Assembly (NCBI GenBank): GCA_019113175.1 | Contig: DXHY01000011.1 | Coordinates: 62,001-126,000, forward strand | Reading direction: 5' to 3' | Length of the DNA stretch: 64,000 nt | Origin: Candidatus Eisenbergiella stercoravium | GTDB lineage: Bacteria > Bacillota > Clostridia > Lachnospirales > Lachnospiraceae | Part shown: piece after piece, positions 15,641-25,676 of the stretch | Position numbering within the stretch: the first letter of the stretch is position 1 | Layout of the letters: each line of letters begins with the position of its first letter | Notes under the pieces: generated by a model | Seen by the model: the letters and a program-made list of their open reading frames with translations, nothing else | Databases searched by the model: none | What the model was told of the DNA's origin: nothing | Made by a program: the position numbers and the translations under genes

Positions 15641-16537
15641 ATGAGATTTTTAGGAACTAGCGCGGGAGAGGGGATCCCCAATCCGTTCTGCAGGTGCCGA
15701 TACTGCGAGAATGCGCGTCGCAAAGGCGGTAAAGAAATACGGACGCGATCCTCCTTCCGAGTGGATGATAAACTGATGATTGATATCGGGCCGGATTATT
15801 TTATGCAGGCTGCGATGCTGGGCGAACGATTTGATCAGATCGAACATGTTTTGTATACGCATACCCATGGAGATCACTTTGATTTTAAGATGCTGTGGGA
15901 ACGTTCCGTGAGGACTGCCGGGGAACTCCCTCCGCTTTCCGTATATTTTACGGAGGAAGCTATGGAAATCATCGATGAGTTTCTTATGAAGTCACGTGTA
16001 ACAGAGGGGAGAGAAGCCTATACCGGGGCAAAGGATGTGAAATTCGTAAGGCTGAAATTCGGGGAAGCCCGTGAAATTGCAGGTTATCGGGTAACGCCTT
16101 TTAGAGGAAGCCACAGCACCAGCTTTGAAAAGAATGCGGCAAATTATCTCCTTGAAAAAAATGGAAAAAGCCTGTACTATGCGGTGGATTCCGGATACTT
16201 TCAGGAAGAAACCTTTGAAGGCCTGAAAGGAAAGAATCTGGATATTTTTATAGGAGAATGCACCTTTCCAACGATAGGAAAAGCTTTCCGTGCTGGAATG
16301 ACAGACCACATGGATGTGAACCAGTGTCTGAGAAATCTGGATCATCTATATAAAATGAGAGCGATAATGGATGAAACGGAGGTATATCTGACTCATATCG
16401 GGCCGATGGCTACCCATGAACAGTTGTGTTCTTATTTTCAGGGGCTTTCCCTGCCATATCGGATCACAGTCGCCTATGATGGCCTTACAATACACGAAAA
16501 ACGACAGGCAGCAGGAGACGTCGGGAAAGGAAAATGA
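15641..16537 (+). CDS. MBL-fold metallohydrolase, PhnP-like
   Basis: A 298-aa metallo-beta-lactamase-fold hydrolase. It begins GTSAGEGIPNPFCRCRYC, a Cys-rich segment like the zinc site of PhnP phosphodiesterases, and has the metal-binding THTHGDHFD. Later His/Asp ligands fit YYAVDSGYF and TDHMDVNQC. PhnP hydrolyses cyclic ribose phosphates, but in a sugar operon beside a dehydrogenase the enzyme could instead open a lactone or a phosphosugar ester; that is inference. The end overlaps the decayed esterase gene as ATGA, so the operon arrangement was once fully coupled. Confidence 0.82.
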   Translation: MRFLGTSAGEGIPNPFCRCRYCENARRKGGKEIRTRSSFRVDDKLMIDIGPDYFMQAAMLGERFDQIEHVLYTHTHGDHFDFKMLWERSVRTAGELPPLSVYFTEEAMEIIDEFLMKSRVTEGREAYTGAKDVKFVRLKFGEAREIAGYRVTPFRGSHSTSFEKNAANYLLEKNGKSLYYAVDSGYFQEETFEGLKGKNLDIFIGECTFPTIGKAFRAGMTDHMDVNQCLRNLDHLYKMRAIMDETEVYLTHIGPMATHEQLCSYFQGLSLPYRITVAYDGLTIHEKRQAAGDVGKGK

Positions 16538-16801
16538 AAGTGGAACTAAAGGGAAAGAGGATAGAGTTTCTTGACAGGACGAAGGAAATCCCATGTAATA
16601 TGGGTGCCGTAGTGGCGTTCGGTGGTACCAATGATTGTGGGCGTGGGATGCAGCTGAAGCTGGAAAGGCATGTGGAACTATTTTGGGATGGATGGTATGC
16701 GTTCCAATGATGCGGGAGATGCTCGAATCGCGGAAAAACTGGAAAAATATCTGAATGGGAGAAGGAAAGATGAAGAGTGCGGTATTTTATGGAAAACATG
16801 A
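16534..16801 (+). pseudogene. Remnant of an SGNH/GDSL esterase gene
   Basis: A frame beginning at 16534 (ATGA overlap with the MBL gene) reads MKVELKGKRIEFL, the usual start of SGNH hydrolases just before GDS, then jumps to AVVAFGGTNDCGRG, the block III motif GGTND. It ends at a stop at 16708-16710. In the next frame DGMRSNDAGDARIAEKLEKYL follows, which matches the C-terminal end of this family, where D-x-x-H is expected. The GDS serine, the catalytic His (Arg-Ser replaces His-Pro) and about 120 residues are missing. Two internal deletions and one frameshift explain it. Function is certainly lost. Confidence 0.75.
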
Positions 16802-17810
16802 TCTGCGGATAGAGGATAATAAGATGCCGATGGTGGGACCAGAGGATGTGTTGATTAGAATAAAGGCCTGCGGGGTCTGCGGCACAGACGTTCATATTTT
16901 TGAAGGAGCTCCGGGTGCGGCTGAGGTTACGCCGTTAACCGTCCTGGGACATGAATTTTCCGGCATAGTCGTAAAGACCGGTGAAGCGGTCATATCTGTG
17001 CGACAGGGAGACAGGGTATGCATTGATCCGAACTGCTACTGTGGAAAATGCAGCTTCTGCCGTCAAGGAGTCATACATTTCTGTAAACATATGATTGGAT
17101 ACGGAACGACGGTAAATGGAGGATTTGCAGAGTATTGTAGTGTGAGGGAGAGCCAGGTTTATCAACTTGGGGAAAACACCAGCTTTGAACAGGGGGCAAT
17201 GACGGAGCCGGTTGCCTGCTGCCTGCATGGGCTGGATTTGTGCGGGATCCGTCCGGGACATCAAGTGGTGATCATTGGAGGGGGAATGATCGGTTTGATT
17301 ATGGTTCAGCTTGCAAAGCTTGCGGGAGCGGCAAAGGTTGCCCTTCTTGAGCCCGTAAAGGGAAAAAGGGAAACGGCGGAGAAACTCGGGGCGAATCTGT
17401 GCCTTGATCCGACGGAAAAAGGCATTCAGATTAAAAGGCGTCTCCGGAAAGAGGGGTTCTCCTGGATTCAGACTGTGATTGAATGCGTGGGGAGGCCTGA
17501 GACCATAGAACAGGCGATCGAGCTGGCGGATCCGAAAGCTGTGGTCATGATGTTCGGTCTGACCAGACCGGAGGAGAGCATTTCCGTAAAGCCGTTTCAG
17601 ATTTTTCAGAAGGAACTGGAATTGAAGGCTTCCTATATCAATCCGGGTACGCAGCAGCGAGCGCTTGATCTGATCAACAGCGGCCGGCTGGATGTAAGCA
17701 GTATGGTTTATGGAGTTTTTGGTCTGGAAAAACTGCCGGAGATCTTATCAGATCCAGCACTGCGCGCAAAGGGTAAAATTATTATTTCGCCGGAAGAACA
17801 GGAAATATAA
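16770..17810 (+). CDS. Zinc-dependent MDR alcohol/polyol dehydrogenase
   Basis: A 346-aa medium-chain dehydrogenase. The catalytic zinc site is Cys37 (CGVCGTD) with His61-Glu62 (GHEFSG); the structural zinc is held by Cys91, Cys94, Cys97 and Cys105. The nucleotide-binding fold has IIGGGMIGLIMVQLAKLAG. It oxidises a sugar, sugar acid or polyol with NAD(P). The start at 16770 is chosen over 16755 because GAAGG lies just before it; it begins inside the esterase remnant. As part of the importer-GH110 operon it probably processes the released monosaccharide. Confidence 0.9.
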   Translation: MKSAVFYGKHDLRIEDNKMPMVGPEDVLIRIKACGVCGTDVHIFEGAPGAAEVTPLTVLGHEFSGIVVKTGEAVISVRQGDRVCIDPNCYCGKCSFCRQGVIHFCKHMIGYGTTVNGGFAEYCSVRESQVYQLGENTSFEQGAMTEPVACCLHGLDLCGIRPGHQVVIIGGGMIGLIMVQLAKLAGAAKVALLEPVKGKRETAEKLGANLCLDPTEKGIQIKRRLRKEGFSWIQTVIECVGRPETIEQAIELADPKAVVMMFGLTRPEESISVKPFQIFQKELELKASYINPGTQQRALDLINSGRLDVSSMVYGVFGLEKLPEILSDPALRAKGKIIISPEEQEI

Positions 17811-17817
17811 TGCAAAA

Positions 17818-18690
17818 ATGAAATTTTCAAACATAGAGATTAACCGGGAATGCCGGAATTGCAAAAAAGAGAAGCTGTTTGATTGCCATAATCATACATG
17901 GTATTCACATGATTCCCAATGTGATCCCGAAATGCTGTGCAGATGCGCTGTCAGTAAGGGATTGCTCGGGATCGCTTTTACAGACCATTGCGATATGGAA
18001 TATGTGAACCAAACAGATATAGCGACGCCAATTTGCAATTCTGCAGAAGACAGCCGCAGATGTGAGAGAATTTATGCGGGACAGCTGAAGATCCTGACGG
18101 GGATTGAAATAGGGGAGGCGATATGGCATTTTAGGGAAGCAGAAGAAATTGTGCAAATGATCCCATATGACATTATATTGGGATCTGTCCATGCAGTCAG
18201 AAGCAGACTGGGCCGGGCGCCCTATTCTCAGATCGATTTTTCCGGATTTACGGATGATGAAATAGATAGTTATATGAGAACTTACTTTGATGATATGTCA
18301 GAAATGATAGAAAGATGTGATTTTAACGTGCTATCCCATTTAACATGTCCGCTAAGATATATAACGGGAAAATACGGGATACCGATAAATATGGAAAAGT
18401 ATGAAGTTCAGATAATTCAGATACTCCGGCAGATCATAAAAAAGAAGATTGCGCTGGAGATTAACACATCTAATAAGAATTCCGTTTATGATGTTTATAT
18501 GCCGATGAGAAAGATTATTGAGCAATACCATATGATGGGAGGATATCTTATTACAGTGGGTTCAGATGCGCATGTGGCGGAAAATACAGGTCATATGTTG
18601 GGACAGGCTTGTGAGATGCTAAAGGAAATAGGTTTTACAGAGCTTTACTATTATCAAAACAGAAAACCGGTTCCATACCCGCTTCTCTGA
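17818..18690 (+). CDS. PHP-domain phosphoesterase (HisK-like)
   Basis: A 290-aa PHP-family protein. Metal-binding motifs are in order: DCHNH (His24, His26), FTDHCD, GIEIGEA, GSVHAV, a late His in LSHLTCP, and GSDAH near the end. Related proteins are histidinol-phosphatases, but this one is in a sugar operon and not a histidine operon, so a sugar-phosphate phosphatase role is equally possible. Eight bases separate it from the dehydrogenase gene. The ribosome site is weak and the codon use is more A/T-rich than in the flanking genes. Confidence 0.85.
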   Translation: MKFSNIEINRECRNCKKEKLFDCHNHTWYSHDSQCDPEMLCRCAVSKGLLGIAFTDHCDMEYVNQTDIATPICNSAEDSRRCERIYAGQLKILTGIEIGEAIWHFREAEEIVQMIPYDIILGSVHAVRSRLGRAPYSQIDFSGFTDDEIDSYMRTYFDDMSEMIERCDFNVLSHLTCPLRYITGKYGIPINMEKYEVQIIQILRQIIKKKIALEINTSNKNSVYDVYMPMRKIIEQYHMMGGYLITVGSDAHVAENTGHMLGQACEMLKEIGFTELYYYQNRKPVPYPLL

Positions 18691-18729
18691 ATAATGGTAA
18701 AAGTAAAGGAAAACGGAGGAAAAGAGAAA

Positions 18730-20610
18730 ATGGGAGAAGAGAGAAGGGAGCAGGTATCCTGCCTGAATGTGAACATCACAGGGGGCTTCTGGCAGGAGAA
18801 ACAGAAGCTGTTTCGTGACGTAACGGTGGACGCAGTGTACGACCGTTTTGAAGAGACCGGACGGTTTGAAGCCTTAAACTGTGCATGGAAGGAGGGAATG
18901 CCAAACCGGCCGCATATCTTCTGGGATTCCGATGTGGCCAAATGGATTGAGGGAGCAGCATATTTTCTGCTGAAGCAGCGGGATGAAGAGCTGGAAGCAA
19001 AGGTGGACGAGCTGATTGACCGGATGGAAAAGCATCAGTGGGAGGACGGCTATCTGAACAGTTACTTTACAGCAGTGGAGCCGAAAGAACGATTTCAGCA
19101 CAGGACGGATCATGAGCTGTACTGCGCGGGGCATCTGGCGGAGGCTGCCATTGCCTATGCGCAGGCGACCGGTAAGAAAAAGCTGCTTGAGATCGTGGAA
19201 AAGTATATGGCGCTGATCGACCGTGTGTTCCGGCAGGAGCATTCCGCAGCCTTTGACACGCCGGGCCATGAGGAGATCGAGCTGGCCCTGTACCGGTTTT
19301 ATGAATATACCGGAAAGGAATGTTACCGTGAGCTGGCGGAATATTTTGTGAACACGAGAGGGACCAGCAGCAGGGATGAAACCTACGATTTCACCGATCA
19401 GGAGCATATGCAGTCCCATCTTCCGGTCAGACAGCAGAAAACCGCGGAGGGACACAGCGTGAGAGCCCTTTACCTGTACAGCGCCATGGCGGATCAGGCC
19501 AGGATTGATAAAGATGAAGAAATGGCGCAGGTCTGTGAGACATTATTTGACAATATCACGAGAAAACGGATGTATATCACTGGAGGAGTCGGCTCTACCC
19601 ACCGGGGAGAATCCTTTACCTTTGACTATGATCTTCCGGAATATACGGCATATAATGAAACCTGCGCTTCCATTGCGCTGGCTATGTTCTGCCGCAGGAT
19701 GTGGCTTCTGGAAGCGGATGGAAAATATGCGGACTGTGCGGAAAGAGCCATATACAATACGGTGCTCTCCGGAGTCTCTCTGTCAGGGGATCGTTTCTTT
19801 TATGAAAACCCTCTGGCGGCCGATCCGGCAAGGAACGCGTTTAATGCGTCAAGGGCGAAGGGGCTGCAGGAGCATCTGCCCATACTGAGCAGAGTGAAGG
19901 TATTTGACTGTTCCTGCTGCCCGCCCAATCTGCTCCGCTTTGTGGGCTCGATCGCGGATTATATGTATTCCGTTTCCGGAAATACCATATATGCCCACTG
20001 CTACATGGATGCGGAAGGGGAAATTGAAGTGCCCGGAGGCAGGATGAAGCTGAAGCAGGAAACCGGATATCCCTATGACGGAAAGATCCGCATCCTCACA
20101 GAAACGGAAGGGGCCTGCGAAATTGCGCTGCATTTGCCTTCCTGGTCCGGGCAGTGGAAGCTTACCATAAATGGAAAGGAAGCGGAAGCCGCGTTAAGGA
20201 AGGGTTATCTCTATGTGCGTCGCGAGTGGAAATGCGGAGACTGCCTGGAGCTGGAACTGGATATGGGCATCCGCTTCTGGGAATCCAACCCCAGGGTGAT
20301 CGATACCTGTGGAAGAATTGCGGTTACGAGAGGGCCGCTGGTGTTCTGCGCTGAGGGAATCGATAATGATGATCTTCTGCTGCGGGATGTGCGGATCAAA
20401 CCTGAGCAGAAAGGGAAAATTGGTTCCAGACAGATGGAAGGGACGACGCTTCCGGTGCTGGAGCTGGATGCTGAGGCAAGAGAGGAAGAGGAGGATCTGT
20501 ATGTGAAGCCGGGAAAACCTCTCCGGAATGTAAAACTGCATCTGATTCCCTATTTTGCATGGGCGAACAGAGAGGTTACCTCAATGAATACCTGGTTTCT
20601 GAAAGATTGA
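18730..20610 (+). CDS. GH127 beta-L-arabinofuranosidase (DUF1680)
   Basis: A 626-aa GH127 enzyme, which releases beta-L-arabinofuranose using a zinc-bound cysteine nucleophile. The (alpha/alpha)6 domain holds YNETCASIA (acid/base Glu310, Cys312) and VFDCSCCPPNLLR (Cys394, Cys396, Cys397), the expected Glu-Cys3 zinc site. The C-terminal beta-sandwich carries GPLVFCAEGID. The start at 18730 follows CGGAGG; a frame from 18694 has no ribosome site. No signal peptide. Last gene of the 10416-20610 run, and together with GH110 it points to a mixed host/plant glycan or glycoprotein target. Confidence 0.92.
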   Translation: MGEERREQVSCLNVNITGGFWQEKQKLFRDVTVDAVYDRFEETGRFEALNCAWKEGMPNRPHIFWDSDVAKWIEGAAYFLLKQRDEELEAKVDELIDRMEKHQWEDGYLNSYFTAVEPKERFQHRTDHELYCAGHLAEAAIAYAQATGKKKLLEIVEKYMALIDRVFRQEHSAAFDTPGHEEIELALYRFYEYTGKECYRELAEYFVNTRGTSSRDETYDFTDQEHMQSHLPVRQQKTAEGHSVRALYLYSAMADQARIDKDEEMAQVCETLFDNITRKRMYITGGVGSTHRGESFTFDYDLPEYTAYNETCASIALAMFCRRMWLLEADGKYADCAERAIYNTVLSGVSLSGDRFFYENPLAADPARNAFNASRAKGLQEHLPILSRVKVFDCSCCPPNLLRFVGSIADYMYSVSGNTIYAHCYMDAEGEIEVPGGRMKLKQETGYPYDGKIRILTETEGACEIALHLPSWSGQWKLTINGKEAEAALRKGYLYVRREWKCGDCLELELDMGIRFWESNPRVIDTCGRIAVTRGPLVFCAEGIDNDDLLLRDVRIKPEQKGKIGSRQMEGTTLPVLELDAEAREEEEDLYVKPGKPLRNVKLHLIPYFAWANREVTSMNTWFLKD

Positions 20611-20659
20611 GAATTCAGAAAGATATGGAATGGAAAAGATGTTTGCAGCATGATACAAT

Positions 20660-20685
20660 GAAGGCGTTCCAAAAGGAGCGCCTTC
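20660..20685 (+). terminator. Terminator after the GH127 gene
   Basis: An 11-base stem (GAAGGCGTTCC with GGAGCGCCTTC, one G-T pair) with loop AAAA closes the glycan operon 50 bases after the GH127 stop. The T-run after it is poor (TCTGC), so efficiency is uncertain. Confidence 0.55.
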
Positions 20686-20753
20686 TCTGCATGTGGGTTC
20701 AAAAACTGTCTGGCTGAGAAGAGAGAATAAAACGGGAAAGGATGATTTTTCAT

Positions 20754-21371
20754 ATGAACGAAATGGATAAACTGATCCGCCTGGCGATGGAGCTTCAGTC
20801 AATCGCGCAGAACGGGCTGGCCTATACCAGAGACGCGTTTGATAAGGAAAGATTTGAGCGGGTCCGGGAGATATCGGCGGAGCTCATGGCGATGAAGACG
20901 GAGCTTCCGCTGGAAAAGGTAAAGGATGTATTCTGCGGGGAATATGGTTATCAGACGCCCAAGCTGGATACCCGCGCGGCGATTTTTCAGGATGGGAAAA
21001 TTCTTCTGGTGAAGGAAGCGGGAGGCTGGTCCCTGCCCGGCGGATGGTGCGATTACAATCAGACGCCGGCCTCCAATACGGTGAAGGAAGCGAAGGAGGA
21101 GGCGGGACTGGATGTGGAGCCCGTGAAGGTAATCGCCATACAGGACCGGAACCGGCACAATTTCCCGCAGTATGCCAATCCGATCTGCAAGATTTTCTTT
21201 CTCTGCAGGGTTCTGGGCGGCAGCTTTCAGGAGAATATCGAGACGACGGAGAGCGGATTCTTTTCACTGGACGGACTGCCCGCGCTGAACGGGGATAAGA
21301 ATACGCTGGAGCAGGTGCGGATGTGTTTTGACGCGGCGGCGGATCCGGACTGGAAGGTTCTGTTTGATTAA
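20754..21371 (+). CDS. Nudix hydrolase with N-terminal NUDIX_N domain
   Basis: A 205-aa Nudix protein. Residues 1-60 form the helical NUDIX_N domain (MELQSIAQNGLAY, then FERVREISAELMA), and the Nudix fold follows. The Nudix box is degenerate: after GGWCDYN the usual Glu is Gln and the usual Arg is Lys (KEAKEEAGL), but the metal-binding EEAG is kept. Relatives hydrolyse ADP-ribose or other nucleoside diphosphates. The start is 20754, about 13 bases after GGGAAAGG; the in-frame ATG at 20742 is too close to that site. Single gene with its own extended -10-like TGATACAAT at 20651. Confidence 0.82.
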   Translation: MNEMDKLIRLAMELQSIAQNGLAYTRDAFDKERFERVREISAELMAMKTELPLEKVKDVFCGEYGYQTPKLDTRAAIFQDGKILLVKEAGGWSLPGGWCDYNQTPASNTVKEAKEEAGLDVEPVKVIAIQDRNRHNFPQYANPICKIFFLCRVLGGSFQENIETTESGFFSLDGLPALNGDKNTLEQVRMCFDAAADPDWKVLFD

Positions 21372-21484
21372 AAATGAGTGCAAAACCTCCGCAGACGGGG
21401 TATAATAAAAACCAGAATATAACCCGAAGCCAGGGAGCCGGAAAAGCGGCTTCCCGGCCCGGTAAAAAGCAGGAGGATGCGGAT

Positions 21485-22399
21485 ATGGAGCATGCGGCGC
21501 AGAAACTTCAGGAAATCGAGAAGTACTGGAAATGGTATCAGATTAACCGTTATCTCGGGGCACTGGCAGGGGCGGTGATCTACGCCTTCGGAATCAATCT
21601 GTTCATCGTTCCCGTGTCTCTGTACAGCGGCGGAATCATGGGCTTTGCGCAGGTGATCCGGACGGTGCTGGTGGAATATCTGCATGCGCCCTTTCAGAAT
21701 TTTGATGTGGCAGGCGTGATCTATTACCTGATCAACGCCCCCATCCTGCTGTTGTCCATGAAGCGGATCGGCCGCAGGTTTTTTGCCAAAACTGTGATGT
21801 GTGTCACCATCGTGACCGTTCTTTTGTCTGTGATCCCTATTCCCGCGCAGCCCATTCTTCCTGAGGATACCCTAGCCTGCTGTGTGATCGGCGGCATCAT
21901 CTGCGGTGTCGGTATGGGACTTGCCCTCAAGTGCGGCGGCTCCCTTGGAGGCACGGATATCGTGGGCATGATGCTCATCAAGTGGCGCAGGGATTTCCGA
22001 GTGGGGCGGGTAAACATGAGTGTGAACGTGGTGTTGTACGGCATCTGTCTGTTCCTGTTCAATGTCCCCACCGTAATCTATTCACTGATCTATGCTTTTG
22101 TCAGCGCCTTTGCCATCGATAAGGTGCACGCCCAGACCATCAACGTGGAGGTGAGGGTCATCACCAAAACGAAGGATGAGGAGATGGAAAAGGAAATTTT
22201 CACAGAGCTGGACAGAGGCGTGACGAAGTGGGAGGCGGTAGGCGCTTATACCGACGAGCCCGTGCATGTGCTCTATATCCTGGCCTCCAAATATGAGCTG
22301 AGCCAGCTCAAGCATATTGTGTACAAGCACGATCCCCATGCCTTTGTGGTAATTGACGAAGGAGTTTCGGTGGTGGGAAATTATAAGACGAGACTTTAA
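21485..22399 (+). CDS. YitT family membrane protein (DUF161/DUF2179)
   Basis: A 304-aa integral membrane protein. An N-terminal cytoplasmic helix is followed by about five transmembrane helices (for example YLGALAGAVIYAFGINLFIV and CCVIGGIICGVGMGLALKCGG), the family motif GGSLGGTDIVGM, and a C-terminal cytoplasmic DUF2179 domain (VEVRVITKTKDEEM to VIDEGVSVVGNY). Function unknown; a transport role is often proposed. The start at 21485 follows AGGAGG; the frame is open from 21374, but that part is leader with a TATAAT at 21401 and a GC hairpin near 21435. Confidence 0.85.
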   Translation: MEHAAQKLQEIEKYWKWYQINRYLGALAGAVIYAFGINLFIVPVSLYSGGIMGFAQVIRTVLVEYLHAPFQNFDVAGVIYYLINAPILLLSMKRIGRRFFAKTVMCVTIVTVLLSVIPIPAQPILPEDTLACCVIGGIICGVGMGLALKCGGSLGGTDIVGMMLIKWRRDFRVGRVNMSVNVVLYGICLFLFNVPTVIYSLIYAFVSAFAIDKVHAQTINVEVRVITKTKDEEMEKEIFTELDRGVTKWEAVGAYTDEPVHVLYILASKYELSQLKHIVYKHDPHAFVVIDEGVSVVGNYKTRL

Positions 22400-22462
22400 A
22401 ATTGGGGAAATAAACAGAAGATCAAAAGGGAAATAAAAGAGAAAACAGAAGCAGGAAATGGA

Positions 22463-22512
22463 AAACCGGCCGTATGGTACGCGCATCAGAATGCGTATCA
22501 TGCGGCCGGTTT
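22463..22512. terminator. Long bidirectional terminator
   Basis: A hairpin of about 21 pairs between the convergent YitT and DUF1846 genes. The outer ten pairs (22463-22472 with 22503-22512) are perfect and start with AAA and end with TTT; the inner eleven contain three G-T pairs. It ends both transcription units. Confidence 0.75.
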
Positions 22513-22542
22513 GTTGAAATGAATGCAAGTCCGGTTTTCTGT

Positions 22543-24021
22543 TTACCGCCTGTCGTCCTTTGCTTCGGTTTTGGGCTCGCAGGTCAGATGCATGCCCAGC
22601 TTTTTGAAAACGCCCTCATCCACGGAAGAGAGCATGACAGAGGAATGAACCTCACAGCCGCGAAGCTGCCTCAGAGCGCTCAGCGCGAGGGCGGCCCGTT
22701 TGTCCGTCGCGGCGCTGATGGAAAGGGCGATCAGAATCTCATCCGTGTGCAGTCTGGGGTTGATGCTTCCCAGATAAGCGGTCTTGAGCGTCTGAATCGG
22801 CTCAATCGCGGTGGGGGAGACCAGATGAACCTCATGGTCGATTCCTTCGATCACCTTCAGGGAATTCAGCAGGCAGGCGGAGGCAGCGCCAAGCAGGTCA
22901 GTGGTCTTTCCGGTGACGAGCTGGCCGTCCGGAAGCTCAATGGCAACTGCGGGATGGCCGGTTTCCTCCTCCCGCTGCATGGCGGCTTTCACGACCGGAC
23001 GGTCGTTGATGGTCAGTCCGCCCTGTTTCATGAGAAGCTGGAGCTTGTACAGGATTTCTTTGGAGCTGTTTCCGCGTTTGAGATCGCACAGGCAGGAATA
23101 ATAACGACGGATGATTTCCTGGTTGGCGGCTTCCCGGCAGGCTTCGTCGTCGATGATGCAGTTTCCCGCCATATTGACACCCATATCGGTGGGGGACTTA
23201 TAGGGACATTCTCCCATGATCTCTTCAAAGATGGCGTGCAGCACCGGGAAGATCTCCACATCCCGGTTGTAGTTTACCGTGGTGGTGTGATAGGCCTCCA
23301 GATGGAAGGGATCGATCATATTTACGTCGTTCAGATCAGCTGTCGCCGCCTCGTATGCGATATTGACCGGATGCTTCAGAGGCAGGTTCCAGATGGGGAA
23401 GGTTTCAAATTTCGCGTAACCCGCCTGTACGCCCCGCTTGTGTTCGTGGTAGAGCTGGGAAAGACAGGTGGCCATTTTTCCGCTGCCCGGTCCGGGAGCT
23501 GTGACGACCACCAGAGGCCGGGTGGTTTCCACGTATTCGTTTCTGCCATAGCCCTCGTCGCTTACGATCAGGTCAATATTATCCGGATAGCCCTCGATCA
23601 TATAGTGAAGATAGGAACGAATTCCCAGGTTATTCAGCTTTGTCCGGAATTGATCCGCCGAAGGCTGTCCCGCATACTGGGTGATGACGACGGAATCGGA
23701 CAGGAAGCCGTTCTCCCGGAAGGTCTGAATGAGGCGGATGACCTCCGCGCTGTAGGTCAGCCCGGAATCCTGGCGGATCTTGTTGCTTTCGATGGCGGAG
23801 GCGCTGATGACGAGCACGATTTCCGCCTGATCCTTCAGCTGCCGGAGCATTTTGAATTTACTGTCCGGCTCAAAGCCAGGCAGCACGCGGGAGGCGTGGT
23901 AGTCGTCAAAGAGCTTTCCGCCGAATTCCAGATAGAGCTTGTCTCCGAACATGGCGATGCGCTCCCGGATATGTTCGGACTGCATTTTCAGATATTTGTT
24001 ATTATCGAATCCGTATCTCAT
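22543..24021 (-). CDS. DUF1846 domain-containing protein
   Basis: A 492-aa cytoplasmic protein of the DUF1846 family, common in Firmicutes and of unknown function. A P-loop-like [12 protein letters not shown] (about residue 178) suggests nucleotide binding, and [20 protein letters not shown] precedes it. The length fits the family. Its start overlaps the stop of pyrG as ATGA, so it is translationally coupled to CTP synthase; a role linked to nucleotide metabolism is a reasonable guess but only that. Confidence 0.88.
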   Translation of the reverse strand: MRYGFDNNKYLKMQSEHIRERIAMFGDKLYLEFGGKLFDDYHASRVLPGFEPDSKFKMLRQLKDQAEIVLVISASAIESNKIRQDSGLTYSAEVIRLIQTFRENGFLSDSVVITQYAGQPSADQFRTKLNNLGIRSYLHYMIEGYPDNIDLIVSDEGYGRNEYVETTRPLVVVTAPGPGSGKMATCLSQLYHEHKRGVQAGYAKFETFPIWNLPLKHPVNIAYEAATADLNDVNMIDPFHLEAYHTTTVNYNRDVEIFPVLHAIFEEIMGECPYKSPTDMGVNMAGNCIIDDEACREAANQEIIRRYYSCLCDLKRGNSSKEILYKLQLLMKQGGLTINDRPVVKAAMQREEETGHPAVAIELPDGQLVTGKTTDLLGAASACLLNSLKVIEGIDHEVHLVSPTAIEPIQTLKTAYLGSINPRLHTDEILIALSISAATDKRAALALSALRQLRGCEVHSSVMLSSVDEGVFKKLGMHLTCEPKTEAKDDRR

Positions 24022-25661
24022 GCGTTGGGCTGTCCCTTCTGTTCATTTTCCTGCGTCTGGTTCTTTTCCTTCAGCGCGGCCGCAACGAAGCCGGAGAAAA
24101 GAGGATGCGGCCTGTTGGGTCTGGATTTCAGCTCCGGATGCGCCTGGGTGGCGATGAAGAACGGGTGATCCGGAAGCTCGCACATCTCCACAATGCGCCC
24201 GTCCGGAGACAGGCCGGAAAGCTTCATGCCTCCTGCGGTAAGGGCGCCGCGGAAATCGTTATTGACCTCATAGCGGTGTCTGTGGCGTTCGTGAATGGTT
24301 TCCTCTCCATAGAGGCGGTAGGCCAGGGAATCCTTTGCCAGCACGCAGGGATAGGAGCCCAGACGCAGGGTGCCTCCGATGTCTTCCACGCCGTTCTGAT
24401 CAGGCATCAGATCGATGACGGGATGGGTGGTGGAAGGGTCCAGCTCCACGCTGTGCGCGTCGGAGTAGCCCAGCACATTACGGGCAAACTCCACGATGGC
24501 AAGCTGCATGCCGAGGCAGAGACCGAGATAAGGAATGTTATGGGTCCGTGCGTAGGTGATGGCATGGATCTTTCCGTCAATTCCTCTGTCGCCGAAGCCG
24601 CCCGGAACCAGAATGCCGTTCACATCTGAGAAGAACTCTTCCGCATTGTCAGGCGTTACCAGCTCGGAATCCACCCATTTGATATGCACGCTTACACGGT
24701 TGGAGATGCCGCCGTGTTTGAGCGCTTCCACCACGCTGATGTAAGCGTCATGCAGCTGAATGTATTTTCCGACCAGAGCGATCGTTACCTCGTCCTTCGG
24801 GGAACGGAGCGCTTCCACCATGGCCTTCCAGTCGGTCAGGTCGGGCTCTCTGTTTTCCAGAGAGAGGCAGTCGCAGACCACGTCGGCAAGATGTTCCTTT
24901 TCCATGGCGAGAGGTGCTTCATACAGGTACTCTACATCCAGATTCTGAAGAACCCGACTGCTGGGAACATTGCAGAACAGAGCGATCTTGTCCTTAATGT
25001 TCTGACCGAGAGGAATCTCGCTGCGGCAGACGATGATGTCGGGCTGGATTCCCATTCCCTGCAGCTCCTTGACGCTGGCCTGGGTGGGTTTGGTTTTCAA
25101 CTCCTGAGAAGCACGCAGATAGGGAATCAGGGTAACATGGATCAGGATCGCGTTTTCATGACCGATCTCCCGCTGGAACTGACGGATGGACTCCAGGAAG
25201 GGCTGGCTCTCGATATCGCCCACGGTACCGCCTACCTCAATGATGGCGATCCTGGTCTCGTCGTCGGTAAAGTTACGGTAGAAACGGCTTTTGATCTCAT
25301 TGGTGATGTGCGGAATGACCTGTACGGTGCCGCCGCCGTAATCCCCGCGCCGTTCCTTCTGGAGAACGGACCAGTAAACCTTTCCGGTGGTGACGTTGGA
25401 ATTCCGGTCCAGATTCTCATCGATGAAACGCTCATAGTGGCCGAGATCCAGATCGGTTTCCGTACCGTCCTCCGTGACGAATACCTCTCCGTGCTGGATG
25501 GGGTTCATGGTCCCGGGGTCGATATTGATGTAGGGATCGAACTTCTGCATGGTCACCTTGTAGCCTCTGGCTTTCAGAAGACGCCCCAGAGAGGCTGCCG
25601 TGATTCCTTTGCCAAGGCCGGATACCACACCGCCGGTTACGAATACATACTTTACTGCCAT
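24018..25661 (-). CDS. pyrG: CTP synthase
   Basis: A 547-aa CTP synthase that makes CTP from UTP, ATP and glutamine. The N-terminal synthetase domain has [17 protein letters not shown] (10-26) and the metal-binding [12 protein letters not shown] (141-152). The C-terminal class I glutaminase has the nucleophile Cys382 (GLCLGMQ) and His508/Glu510 ([10 protein letters not shown]). Full length. It is transcribed leftwards with the DUF1846 gene. The ribosome site is AGGAG, 16 bases after a GC hairpin. Confidence 0.97.
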   Translation of the reverse strand: MAVKYVFVTGGVVSGLGKGITAASLGRLLKARGYKVTMQKFDPYINIDPGTMNPIQHGEVFVTEDGTETDLDLGHYERFIDENLDRNSNVTTGKVYWSVLQKERRGDYGGGTVQVIPHITNEIKSRFYRNFTDDETRIAIIEVGGTVGDIESQPFLESIRQFQREIGHENAILIHVTLIPYLRASQELKTKPTQASVKELQGMGIQPDIIVCRSEIPLGQNIKDKIALFCNVPSSRVLQNLDVEYLYEAPLAMEKEHLADVVCDCLSLENREPDLTDWKAMVEALRSPKDEVTIALVGKYIQLHDAYISVVEALKHGGISNRVSVHIKWVDSELVTPDNAEEFFSDVNGILVPGGFGDRGIDGKIHAITYARTHNIPYLGLCLGMQLAIVEFARNVLGYSDAHSVELDPSTTHPVIDLMPDQNGVEDIGGTLRLGSYPCVLAKDSLAYRLYGEETIHERHRHRYEVNNDFRGALTAGGMKLSGLSPDGRIVEMCELPDHPFFIATQAHPELKSRPNRPHPLFSGFVAAALKEKNQTQENEQKGQPNA

Positions 25662-25676
25662 AGAGTTCTCCTATCT

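Noticed and set aside
22474-24168. Long open frame on the plus strand opposite DUF1846
   Set aside because: It runs antisense to a clear DUF1846 gene and the end of pyrG, has no ribosome site, and its composition reflects the opposite gene.
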